Source: Nannochloropsis salina CCMP1776
Lineage: Eukaryota > Sar > Eustigmatophyceae > Eustigmatales > Monodopsidaceae
Assembly (NCBI GenBank): GCA_004565275.1
Contig: SDOX01000020.1
Span: forward strand, 3,189-67,188
Direction of reading: 5' to 3'
Length of the DNA: 64,000 nt
The notes beneath the pieces are model-generated. The model was not told where the DNA came from. It saw nothing but the letters and a program-made list of their open reading frames with translations, and did not search any database. Each line of letters begins with the position of its first letter. Position 1 is the stretch's first letter. The translations under genes and the position numbers were made by a program. Below are positions 33,331 to 42,697 of this stretch, in pieces.

Positions 33331-34820
33331 TTGGAATTGATGGAATGAACGGGAGAGATTCAAAATATTTCTCGACATCATTCAATATTCTTGGGAGAGC
33401 TGATGATTCGTTAGGTTTATGCAATTATGGACAATTAGGTGCTAAGAAAAGTCTATCAAGACTCAGTTCCTACTAGCCGTCAAACCTTAAAAGGACCGCC
33501 GATTCTGAAAAAGACTACGTGAGCTGCATCACAACGTCTGCTGAGACCATCGTCGTAAATCCTTGGTGAAAGAGCTGAAAAGTTGAAATGTATTGGCCTC
33601 TTAGGAGTTTGATTGAAATTTAGGAGCGCGCGCGCGAATGTGGTTCCACTGATATGCGGTGCCCTGGAAAAGATACTTGGGGATGAGATTGCCATGTCCT
33701 TGGTCCGGGTGCACAAAACAAAGACCATTAAAGCTAATTCGGTACCCTAAAGCATGAATCTGGTGGTTGTCAATGAATAAACTACTCATTGGCACACATT
33801 TTAGCGATACTTGTTTTACCACCTCAGTGGATTCAATTTGAGTATCCATTTTGTGAGCGCATCAGTTGTATAAAAAAAGTTTTGAAAGTTGAATGCAGCT
33901 GATCAATGCGTGACAGTACCCGACACTGATGTCGTATATATTCGTATCGGCATGATTAAATGCTGGTTACTTGGCGCTCGACTATTTTCGTGCCAAAGCG
34001 CTGACGAGCCATCGTGTAGTCCTACATGCATGAGAGGTAATATAATAAATAAGATGTACATAGTCTCAAGAGCCCGTTCATCCAGTATTCTTGCATCTTA
34101 TGTCTATCGGGCTATCAACATAAGGTCTTTCGGACGCAAATTTTTTCTGGACGAGCATGCTTGCTCAAATAGGATCGACGCCAGTAGTGGCCTTCCTTAC
34201 ACAATTATACCACCCACACTATGCCATCTTTTCTAGATACATCCTTTATCTTAGCCCTCAGCTCACTTAACTTGATATATGTTTTGAAAGGTTGACAAGG
34301 ACATCACCATACTCGAGAGAATGACAAGTCCGGGGACCTCCTGAGGTGGTAAATTTGAACATCCGTTGCTTGGGCACGTCAGCCGTTAAGAACGGTTGCG
34401 GACGATTCAACTCCTCCGCGCCGCGCCCCCGTCTACGCCACACCTTACAGCGGTGGCTCTTTCTTGCACACGTTCTCGCGTTTTCAGACATTGTCTCATC
34501 TTTACCACTGAAAGTGATACGATCTCATCTCTGTGGATTGTTTTGATTACCGTGTCATATGGTTTTTCCAAAACATAAGTAATCCTGCGGCGCTGGAATT
34601 GCATGAGCTAGTTTTTCCAGGTTAGCACCAGATTAAAAGGCATCCTATATGTCTACTTCAGGTGGCCCTTTGCTAGCCAGATTGGATTATCCAAATCACA
34701 GCAGCCCAAATTTGTCCACATTACGAGGAACTATATAGATCTGCTTGGTCCCACCTTCCTTCTGGCACCATTCCCAAAAAATAGTAGCAGGACACATCAA
34801 GGTCATTTTAATCATCTACA
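33331..34820. other. AT-rich intergenic region with one possible small ORF
   Basis: Nothing with known homology is seen. An 82-codon ATG-to-stop frame on the - strand at 33601-33849 is listed separately. The rest has only short frames. It contains the 3' region of the PsbP gene and the promoter of the GH17 gene. Confidence 0.45.
33601..33849 (-). CDS. possible 82-residue small protein (unknown)
   Basis: A complete frame runs from ATG 33849 to a stop: MDTQIESTEVVKQVSLKCVP, then GYRISFNGLCFVHPDQGHGN. The composition is protein-like and not low-complexity, unlike most chance frames here. No domain, leader or intron is evident. It could be chance or an exon of a longer gene. Confidence 0.25.
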   Translation of the reverse strand: MDTQIESTEVVKQVSLKCVPMSSLFIDNHQIHALGYRISFNGLCFVHPDQGHGNLIPKYLFQGTAYQWNHIRARAPKFQSNS

Positions 34821-36656
34821 ATGAATTTAGAGCATGACAAGTGGTCAGACGCCTTTGGCGTAAAGCCGAAGGACAAATCGCGTCAAAAGCACCAAAGGGA
34901 GCTCAACGAAGAAACGCCCTTAATAGGGGTCCTGACAGGACAAGGGGCTTGGTCACCGTGGATGACATGGAAGAATCCGAGAGATCCGATGAGTCAGGAC
35001 AGCTACAGGGAAGAATCTGGTTTGGCAGGCATACATTCGCTGAATAATGCAGGAGATAGACGTACGTATTGAAATGGATGTGAGAACAGAGAGGGGGGTT
35101 GGGGGGGATTGACCAACCGGTGATTATCTCCGTGTCAAACTTGCAAATCGATCCTTCAGAATATGATCAAATTTTGGCAAAACAATTTGTTCACGAGCCC
35201 TCTTGACATTCGAACACTTATTTATGATATGTTCTCTGATAATTGTACCCTTGCACAGGTTCACGTTCCCCCCTTAGCTCCGTAATGCTTTTTCTGGGCA
35301 TCCTATTTTTTGTCTCCGCGTGCGCTGCCATCGCCTTATCATCTTCTAAAAATTTCACCGGTCCCACTTCGATCGCCGAAAAAGACAGCACACAGACCGC
35401 AGAGCTGCTCGCTGATGCAAGGGCCTCGTCCGCTGCTCCCGTTTCTACTTCGGCCTTGCTTTTCTCCGCTTCCTCTTCTTCTTCATCCTCGCCCTCGATC
35501 AATTCCTCTCCCCTTGGTCCCATATCCATATCGTCATCTACCAAGGTAACAACCGTGGACCCGTTTTCGTTTCCTGCAACCTCCCGCTCCCTCGCGCTTG
35601 GCGTGTGCTGGGCGCCAAAGCACAACATGAGCAGCCCTGCGGACATCTTGGCCGATGCCTTGCTTATTCGACGCCATTTTCGTCAAGTCCGAACTTTCTA
35701 TTCTGCGTATTACCAGACCCCGGTCATGCCCTATTTTGTTCAGGCAGGTTTAAAAGCGGTATTGGGTGTCTTCATGTACCCAGACGAACCGTCCTGGACG
35801 GAAGCCGAGAAAAGAGTGGCAGTCCAAAGCGCTATCTCATTTCCTTCGCACACTGTGGCCATTTATGTGGGAAATGAGAATGTGGCTCCCTATGGGAATT
35901 ACTCCGTGGACGAACTCATCCGGCACATGCAGGACGTCAGGGAGGGCTTAAGGGAGAAGGGGGTACAAGTTCCGGTGGGCACAGTGCAGCGGCTTACCGA
36001 GTGGTTGAGGGAAAAAGATGAGATGGACCGTCTTGCTGAAGCATCCGATCTTTTGGGCGTCAATTTTTATCCTTATTTCAGCATTGATGGCGAAAGTCTG
36101 GAGGCGCAATGGGAGAAGATGGTCAAGCGATATCCAAACCATATGCAAAAGATACGAGTTACGGAAACAGGTTGGCCTAGTGCAGGTAATGAACGAGTGA
36201 GAAGATGTGAGCCCAGAGTATCGTTTGTCTCATTCCAACACATTGTTATGATCTATTGGGCGACAGGAGCTCTTCAAGGCTCGTATTCAAGGATGCTTAT
36301 TACCTTCTTTTTCTAATGCCTTTCCTCTTTGCCTTCTTTCTTTTTCTCCTGTAGGGAGTCCTAATTTTGCAAATCGCACGGCTAGTCACGCTCAAGCTGA
36401 GGCTTATTATCAAACGTATGTCAAATGGGCATGTGAGCAGAGAAGAAGAATTGAAGGGGAGGAAGAAAAGGGGGGAGGGGCTGAGACCTTCTATTACGCC
36501 TACTTTGACGGGCGAGCTCCGAGCACGGCACCTGATTACGAGGCCCACTTCGGGCTGGTAACCGAAGATGGAAATAAACCAAAGTTTGAGCTTGAGGATG
36601 GTTTTTGTCCTGGGGAGAAAGAGCTACTACAAGAGAAGGATGACAAGACATTTTAG
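34821..36656 (+). CDS. type II membrane glycoside hydrolase family 17 (beta-1,3-glucanase-like)
   Basis: GH17 enzymes cleave or remodel beta-1,3-glucans. Exons are 34821-35061, 35259-36185 and 36355-36656, with clear GTACGT/CACAG and GTAATG/TGTAG introns in phase; the last exon lies in no long open frame. The product has 489 residues. It has a charged cytosolic start (MNLEHDKWSDAFGVKPKDKS), one helix at about residue 87 (VMLFLGILFFVSACAAIA), a Ser/Thr stalk, then the catalytic barrel. The catalytic acid is the Glu of VGNEN and the nucleophile the Glu of VTETGWPSAG. Exon 3 adds ANRTASHAQAEAYYQTYVKW and FYYAYFDG, which complete the barrel. The anchor puts the enzyme in the secretory path or at the cell surface. 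Wall or chrysolaminarin-type glucan as substrate is an inference. Confidence 0.85.
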
Positions 36657-37302
36657 AGACAATCAGCAAAGGTAAAGGCTCAATCATGTGTCTCCTGTCT
36701 TTTGAATCGCTCCAGGACCATGTTAGCGTGGTTTAAAACGCTATGGCGCAAAAAAAAGAATTAAAAGATCGAGATTCAAAAAATTAACTCAATGACGACG
36801 CGTCTCGATGAATGTTTTCAGCTTTCGATCGTTAAAGTGATCAACATGCAGAAATTAACGAGCTCTGTTAAAAAAATGAGAAGGGAGGGGTTGATAGCGG
36901 GTGGGACTTAATCCTTACAGCTATGATCCTAAAATAAAAAAGCTGAAATATGTCAGTATGATTGTCGCTGCGGTAACACAAAGCGAGCGCGCCATAACGA
37001 GCAATTAGCAAACTGAATTACGTTTAACTCACTGGGTCAACTAAAGATATGCGCCCCCCTTCTATGTGATGTATGAAAACAAGGCTATGAGAAAAATGGG
37101 AGGTTGATTTTCTTCTAATCTTCAGAGTGAAAGGCTTTGTGTGACGTCGAGGTCGAGGCCTGACTTTATTTGATACAAGTTATTCAAGCCTTCAAAGCCA
37201 CTCAGGAGTCTCTCTGCTTAAATCCAACTTTGGGACTTTTTTTGAAGTACGTTGCTCTTAGGCTACATTGGAATTTAAGGGATCTGCAAAGGGCCTTCCA
37301 AT
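36657..37302. other. convergent intergenic region
   Basis: This lies between the 3' ends of the GH17 gene (+) and the MFS gene (-). It is AT-rich and no gene, RNA or repeat was recognised. Confidence 0.5.
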
Positions 37303-39645
37303 TTATACGATCAAAGTGCCGTACCCGTGATATCGAGCAACTTCCTCCGCCCCTTTTTCAATTTCTTCGGGCTTTCGCTTCACTTTTGCTCTCAGACATT
37401 CGATCGCTGCAATCGTCAGGATCAGGGTGCATATCAATGCCAAGATGGAAAGAGGAAGGGATTGAGGTCCCACCAGCTGCATAGTCCCTCCGATTACCAA
37501 GGGGACCGCGGCTTCTCCCACGCATCCACCTACTACCAATTGCGCAGTGTCGACCGTGTCAAGCATGAATCCAGCTTCCCCCGGCCAAGACATGCCTAAT
37601 GGATAAACACTAGACATGCCATATCCGAACAGGGCTGGAGGTAAAAGTGGAGGAGATGAAGAGTGACCAACAAGTTTCTTAATCAGCTCCATGAATATAC
37701 TTATTTTCAGAACATCAAAAACATGATTTTTCCAAGAATGCATCGACTTTTTAGAATCCACCTGATTTACCTCGTCGTAATTTCCAAAATTCTTCTTCCA
37801 TACGACTTTCTGCCCCCTACGAGCAGTGCACTTACCTGCGGCCACAGCCGCTCCTATAAACGATGCTGCGCCTGCCACCCAGAAGACCAAAGCTCCACAG
37901 AGAGAAATCAACAGCTGAAATCGTAGCGACCAAGAAGGACCTACCAATAACGCTTGTCCTACTGCCACAGCTCTCCCGACTGTGACCGCTGCCCAAAAAA
38001 TGGAGACAAGCAAAGCGGCCTGCGAGGCGGAAGCAGTCGTCCCCTCCAACACGACAAAGGTTGAAATCCATCCACCAAATCCAGACTCTCCTCCAACGTA
38101 AAGGCCAAGAAAGATGGTGAGAAGCCATTTAATGCTAGCAGGCAGCGGTGTCTTGGACGCGGGAAAGGAAGCTTTTATGCTAGTCGGAAGCTTGTTGTGA
38201 GGGTCGAGACTCTCAGGCCGGGATTCGGATCTTTCCATGTCTTTCTCTCGAAACCGCTTCTCCTGCTTCCTCTGCCCTTCGTCGTAGCCCCTAGAAGCAG
38301 AAGTATTAATCACAGCATCCCGTGCATTGCCTAAATTTAGGTCGGTAGCGATGGCTACACGCTGTCGCCCCTCTCTATCAGAGTATCTCATCTGGCTGCT
38401 AGAGCTACGGGCAGAGGAAGTTGAGCCCGGGTAAGATTCGAAATGGGCTTCATTGACCGATAAACTACGACCCATCTTCTCTGATCTGTGGAGGTCGTAA
38501 TTCCTTCCCCAGCCGCTACTCGATTGCTGATGGTGAGAGTGGGGACTGTCGAGTGGCAAAGCCAGGAGCGTCTCTTGGAAGGGCATAAAAGTGAGAGAAA
38601 GACATCTCCCATGGTGTCCATGTCTACTACGTTTGCAGCAGTGTTTTTCATTCGAGGACACAGACGAGTCCAACTGGGGCACCGGCCCTTGGCAATACAT
38701 GGAGGACGGAGCGAGAATACCCTGGGCGGTAGAATGCTGGTCAAACACAGGACGATTTGACTCCTCCCAACGATCATAAGATACCAAATGATCACATTTG
38801 CTCTCTCCTTCCCCCTTCTTCTCCAGTATATCATGCAAAGTTTCTCCTGCTCCCGTGGGTCCCCAGTCCTCTATCCCTTCCTCGTATCCGATGTCTTTGG
38901 CACTATTACTTGGATACTGCCTGGTCATAAACCCCTCCTCATCCGTTTCTTTGTTCCCTTTGCAATTGTCCATCCGCCTTTCGCACGAGAAAAATCCCTC
39001 TGCAATTATAACCGCTAGGAAAGGCAGTGTTCCAAGGCAGGCAAACGCGTCGAAAGCAGTAAGCAGACCAGAAGACACGCCCAGAAGGAGCGACGAAAGA
39101 ATGGCCCCGATTCCGAATGAAAAATGCAATGCTTGCAACCAAGGACCAGCATTATAACCCCAGAGCTCAATAAGAACGATGTTTCCGAGCGTAGACATGG
39201 TGGAAAGACCGAAGCCCTGGATGAAACAGAGAGCGAGCAGCATTAACAAGCTGTTACTGCGTGGTATGGCGAAATTCATTAAAGAGGCTATTAGACCAGC
39301 GCAGCCAATGCTCATTATCTTAGACAGCTTTTCGTTGTCCTTGTGTAGCCTGCTGATGAGAAAAGAACCCGCTATGTAGCCTCCAGCGCGGACAGTAAAT
39401 ACCCATCCCAAGGTTGTGCCGCGCAGGGATAAATGCTTGGCAAGTACGGGAATGGCAGCTCCCAAGAGCCCTTGTAAACCTCCCATGCTCACCCAGCTAA
39501 AGCATGTTATCAGACTTATTACTGTTTTTTTTTTGGTTGGCGGAACGTGAGAATGCAATGGCTGGATATCTGTCGTGGCCTTGGTCATTACGACGGACGA
39601 CGAGAGTATCGGCGCCGTCTCATCTTCTCGACAAGAAGTCATCAT
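37303..39645 (-). CDS. major facilitator superfamily transporter, FucP/MFSD4-like
   Basis: A polytopic transporter of the fucose-permease/MFSD4 sort, which move sugars or similar solutes with protons or sodium. It starts at ATG 39645 (MMTSCREDETAPILSSS). The N-terminal half has about six helices with SWVSMGGLQGLLGAAIPVLA, the loop RAGGYIAGSFLISRL and ALCFIQGFGLSTMSTLGNIV. A cytosolic loop of roughly 280 Ser/Arg-rich residues follows, then a second helical half from LLTIFLGLYVGGESGFGGWI with SIFWAAVTVGRAVAVG. One intron of 201 bases (37635-37835, GTAAGT…CCAG) is in frame and is better removed: it then joins GAAVAA to ALFGYGMSSVYPLGMSW. The substrate is unknown and the long central loop is the main oddity. 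Confidence 0.75.
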   Translation of the reverse strand: MMTSCREDETAPILSSSVVMTKATTDIQPLHSHVPPTKKKTVISLITCFSWVSMGGLQGLLGAAIPVLAKHLSLRGTTLGWVFTVRAGGYIAGSFLISRLHKDNEKLSKIMSIGCAGLIASLMNFAIPRSNSLLMLLALCFIQGFGLSTMSTLGNIVLIELWGYNAGPWLQALHFSFGIGAILSSLLLGVSSGLLTAFDAFACLGTLPFLAVIIAEGFFSCERRMDNCKGNKETDEEGFMTRQYPSNSAKDIGYEEGIEDWGPTGAGETLHDILEKKGEGESKCDHLVSYDRWEESNRPVFDQHSTAQGILAPSSMYCQGPVPQLDSSVSSNEKHCCKRSRHGHHGRCLSLTFMPFQETLLALPLDSPHSHHQQSSSGWGRNYDLHRSEKMGRSLSVNEAHFESYPGSTSSARSSSSQMRYSDREGRQRVAIATDLNLGNARDAVINTSASRGYDEGQRKQEKRFREKDMERSESRPESLDPHNKLPTSIKASFPASKTPLPASIKWLLTIFLGLYVGGESGFGGWISTFVVLEGTTASASQAALLVSIFWAAVTVGRAVAVGQALLVGPSWSLRFQLLISLCGALVFWVAGAASFIGAAVAAGKCTARRGQKVVWKKNFGNYDEVNQVDSKKSMHSWKNHVFDVLKISIFMELIKKLVGHSSSPPLLPPALFGYGMSSVYPLGMSWPGEAGFMLDTVDTAQLVVGGCVGEAAVPLVIGGTMQLVGPQSLPLSILALICTLILTIAAIECLRAKVKRKPEEIEKGAEEVARYHGYGTLIV

Positions 39646-40865
39646 GATTGCAAATTTTTTACTGATTAACGGTGTTTTAATTATGCGGGAATTGGCCAAA
39701 ACAATGAGAGCTTTGCAGTGTACGAAGTAGACGTCTTGAGAAGGCTTAAAATTGTCTGTCGCGGCAGGTCTGTCCTTGCAGCTCTTTTCCTATGTTAACG
39801 AGTATACGTCGTCAATATGTGAAAATAATGCAGCATGGGGACAAAAACGACATACAATTTGTTGCACTACACTAAATTTTGCACTCTCAGAATGTGGGGT
39901 GGACAATTGTAAGGATTGCGACATACCAACGAAGAACACCCACAGCTAACTGTCTACTCTGGCCGTTGAATAACGAGTCGCTAAAATTTTGAATTTCAAT
40001 CAAGAGCAATCAAGATGAAGATATGTAGTAAGGAGCCTTGGGCAGAAAATATGAATGAAGACACATTGCTTCTTATAATAACGACCTTGAGTCAGATCTC
40101 ATCTGTATAATTCTGAATTTCAAGTATCGCTTTCTTGGAGAGGCCATCTACCCGCGAATCTAATAGTATCATTAAAAAATCAAGAAGTCCACCGTTCAAT
40201 CAACTAACTCGACTCAAGCTTGAATGAATGATCGCCCTTGTCCTGAAAACCTGTCTGAGCAACGATGAGATTCAAAGTGTGACCTAAATCGTAAGGTCGC
40301 GATGATTACCAACCACGTAGCCTTCCAATCCAAGCCTTCGATACTAAATGTTCGACAGAGCAAATGTACGTGTGGAGCATGGTTTTTCAAAAACTACAAC
40401 ACGAAAGTGTGTGCGGCACAGAAAATTCCCGTTCAAAGGCTGATATGTTGTCAAATATACCACGGAAACCGCATGTGATTAGCAACGGCGATACTTCCCT
40501 GCAGTGAGGCCACGAATGACGCATATTGAGTTTACCGTACTCGTTTACGAGGAGAGGGAGTAGAAGGAGGAACAAGAAGGGGGAAAAAGGACCGTTCCCG
40601 CGTGCTTTAATACTTAACATGTAACATGAATGGCTTTGCAGCGTTATTTACTATTTTCTTTTCGAAATTTTAGGTCCAGACAAGGCGAAGGCTCGATCGC
40701 ATCGGAGGTCAAAGCAACCCAAAAGTTCCTTGTGCATCCCTTTCCTCTTTTTTTTCTTCCATTTCTGGATCTGCCGCTTGTCCCCTCGACCGCTTGAGGA
40801 CTCTACCATCATGTCCCTGTACAAGTAATATTTGGCTCAGATCAATGCCCCCGTCGCCGTCTGCC
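39646..40865. other. AT-rich intergenic region, nothing recognised
   Basis: No frame longer than about 80 codons is present and none has protein character. It contains the 5' region of the MFS gene and the 3' region of the small myristoylated-protein gene. Confidence 0.5.
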
Positions 40866-41384
40866 TCACCAATAGCCATATTTCTGCCCTTGCCTCTCTA
40901 CTATTCGTGGTACTTCGATCACCTCCAAGACCTTGGCTAGCGTCTCTGCTTTCAGCTCATGCTGAGCGCACACCTTCCCAAGGTCAAATTTTTCTGGAGC
41001 CTCGCGCCTAGCCCGTAATATGAGGGCCAAGGTGTCCTCGTGAAGTGTATGGGGTTTATCTTGATGTGCGTGCATCATTTTGTTCATGTCTCGACGCGGC
41101 GTCTGGAGTCGGGCAGTCTTTATAGCCGGACCTAACTCATTCATCATTTTTATGAGAGTGTCGTCAGCTTCCAGCTGATTACCTGCTCGCACAGATGGGA
41201 TGGACGACGGTGGGGCAGAAGGGGGGGGAAAGGGGAGGGACTGGTTGTTTGGGCTTCTGCCTTCGATCGTTACTCCCGAAGGAGCTTCTTGTGTCCGAGA
41301 CGCTTGGGCGACTGCCTGCCGCCTAGCTTGAACGGCCGCGGCAGACACGACCTCTCCTGCAGGCTTACTCCCTCGAGCTCCCAT
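40866..41384 (-). CDS. small protein with N-myristoylation signal (possible NDUFAF4-like)
   Basis: A 172-residue, single-exon protein with ATG at 41384. MGARGSKPAGE matches the N-myristoylation pattern (Gly-2, small residue at 6, Lys at 7). The middle is Pro/Ser-rich. The C-terminal 60 residues look helical: HEDTLALILRARREAPEKFD, then LGKVCAQHELKAETLAKVLE, ending YGYW. The layout of a myristoylated start plus a C-terminal helical 'expression then degree of helix' module recalls the complex I assembly factor NDUFAF4, but the sequence match is weak and this is only a suggestion. It diverges from the GNAT gene over 334 bases. Confidence 0.6.
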   Translation of the reverse strand: MGARGSKPAGEVVSAAAVQARRQAVAQASRTQEAPSGVTIEGRSPNNQSLPFPPPSAPPSSIPSVRAGNQLEADDTLIKMMNELGPAIKTARLQTPRRDMNKMMHAHQDKPHTLHEDTLALILRARREAPEKFDLGKVCAQHELKAETLAKVLEVIEVPRIVERQGQKYGYW

Positions 41385-41718
41385 CGTCGACGCTATACAC
41401 TGCTGTGGATGGCGAGGGAAATAATTTCCGTGACGGTGACGTGTTGGGGAGGTTGCCTGAAATTCAGGAAGCGACTCCTGTAATTTACGTGAAGTGAAAG
41501 AATAGGGATGTGTCTATCAAGAAAGCTACAAAGAAGAAAAATGAATGTTTTAAAAGGATTTGCAATCTAGCTTGTGGGTGCTTCACAAAGCTGGGAATTT
41601 CCTCCATGATGTCTACATAGCATCGCCAAGGCAAACCTCAAGTCGCTCCTGTACTGCGATTGCTTCCTGACAAAGTTTGATTTGCATCCAATACATCTTC
41701 ACAGCGTATGCCCAGAAA
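41385..41718. promoter_or_regulatory. divergent promoter region
   Basis: This 334-base spacer lies between the starts of the myristoylated-protein gene (-) and the GNAT gene (+). No specific elements were recognised. Confidence 0.4.
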
Positions 41719-42396
41719 ATGATGCGAAACGTTATCACTCTTGTCTTGCTTGCTGCCCAGTCGCCCGCAGTCCCCGCCCTCCTTTCATTCATGAATCCCC
41801 CTCCAAAGCAACCTGCCCTCCATTTCCGCCCTGGCCTTCCTACAGACAACCCCCTCATCCGCCAAAGCATGTTAGAGGCTCGCATGAATCCAGCATTCCT
41901 CAAACCCGAGTACTTCACCATTGCCGAGCACCCTGGCCCGAATGCTGGCACGGGGCGAGCGACGACGGCAGGTTTTGGGCAAATCCGTCCCATCCTGGGA
42001 ACGGGAGGACAAGTCTGCGAGCTCGCGTCGGTATACGTCCTCCCTGCTTCAAGAAATCAGAGAATAGGGTCGCGCATTATTGCTAGACTCGTGGAGAATT
42101 TCCGAGCCGATAAGAGCAGAGCGCGCCAGGTCCCCTCTTCTTCCCAGTCTGTTCCTACTCCTCGACTCGTCCTTCTCACCCTGGCAGACACGGCACCTTT
42201 CTACTCTCCCCACGGCTTTCTTGTGCTTCCGGACCCTGTGCGAGCCAAGCCACACCTGCCAATGCTCTTTGTACTCGAGTATTTGGCCGGATCAGTGGTG
42301 GCGAGGCTCTCCCGGGGCCCGGCGACCAAGTTGGTGTGTATGGAGCTGCAGGAGGGGGGAAACAGTGGGAGAAGAGCTGCAAAACGCACAAATTAG
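41719..42396 (+). CDS. GNAT-family N-acetyltransferase, probably organellar or secretory
   Basis: GNAT enzymes transfer acetyl from acetyl-CoA to an amine. The 225-residue frame starts at ATG 41719 with a hydrophobic leader (MMRNVITLVLLAAQSPAVPA). The fold follows: RPGLPTDNPLIRQSMLEARM, the strand FGQIRPI, and the acetyl-CoA loop in LASVYVLPASRNQRIGSRII, which keeps the R-x-x-G pattern (R-N-Q-R-I-G-S). LVLLTLADTAPFYSPHGFLV is the typical last strand and helix with the Tyr-Gly turn. The earlier in-frame sequence has no ATG. The substrate is unknown. Its leader could be a plastid or ER signal; no clear A|F junction is seen. Confidence 0.7.
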   Translation: MMRNVITLVLLAAQSPAVPALLSFMNPPPKQPALHFRPGLPTDNPLIRQSMLEARMNPAFLKPEYFTIAEHPGPNAGTGRATTAGFGQIRPILGTGGQVCELASVYVLPASRNQRIGSRIIARLVENFRADKSRARQVPSSSQSVPTPRLVLLTLADTAPFYSPHGFLVLPDPVRAKPHLPMLFVLEYLAGSVVARLSRGPATKLVCMELQEGGNSGRRAAKRTN

Positions 42397-42697
42397 TGTG
42401 GGGAAAAAGCATAGACGAAGGATTAAAAGCGTCTGAAACGTCTATTTCTTGGTGGGTGTGGCGTGCCTCAAGGCTCTTTGCACTGTTTTACATGATATCT
42501 CCTGCTCTCGTCTCGCGATTCTCAACGACGTCCACGGCCCCCTCCCTCCCCAGCTTTTACCTCAATTCCATTCTCGCTTCCATTCCTTTTCCGACTAAGC
42601 CATCTTTCAACACTTTTTTTCAAGTTCTCTTTGTGCCCTAAGTCACATGGCGGACGTATGGCATTAGTTGTTCATCCCCCTCCTCCAACCCGCCTAC
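42397..42697. other. convergent intergenic region
   Basis: This is the short spacer between the 3' ends of the GNAT (+) and GH65 (-) genes. Nothing else was seen. Confidence 0.5.
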
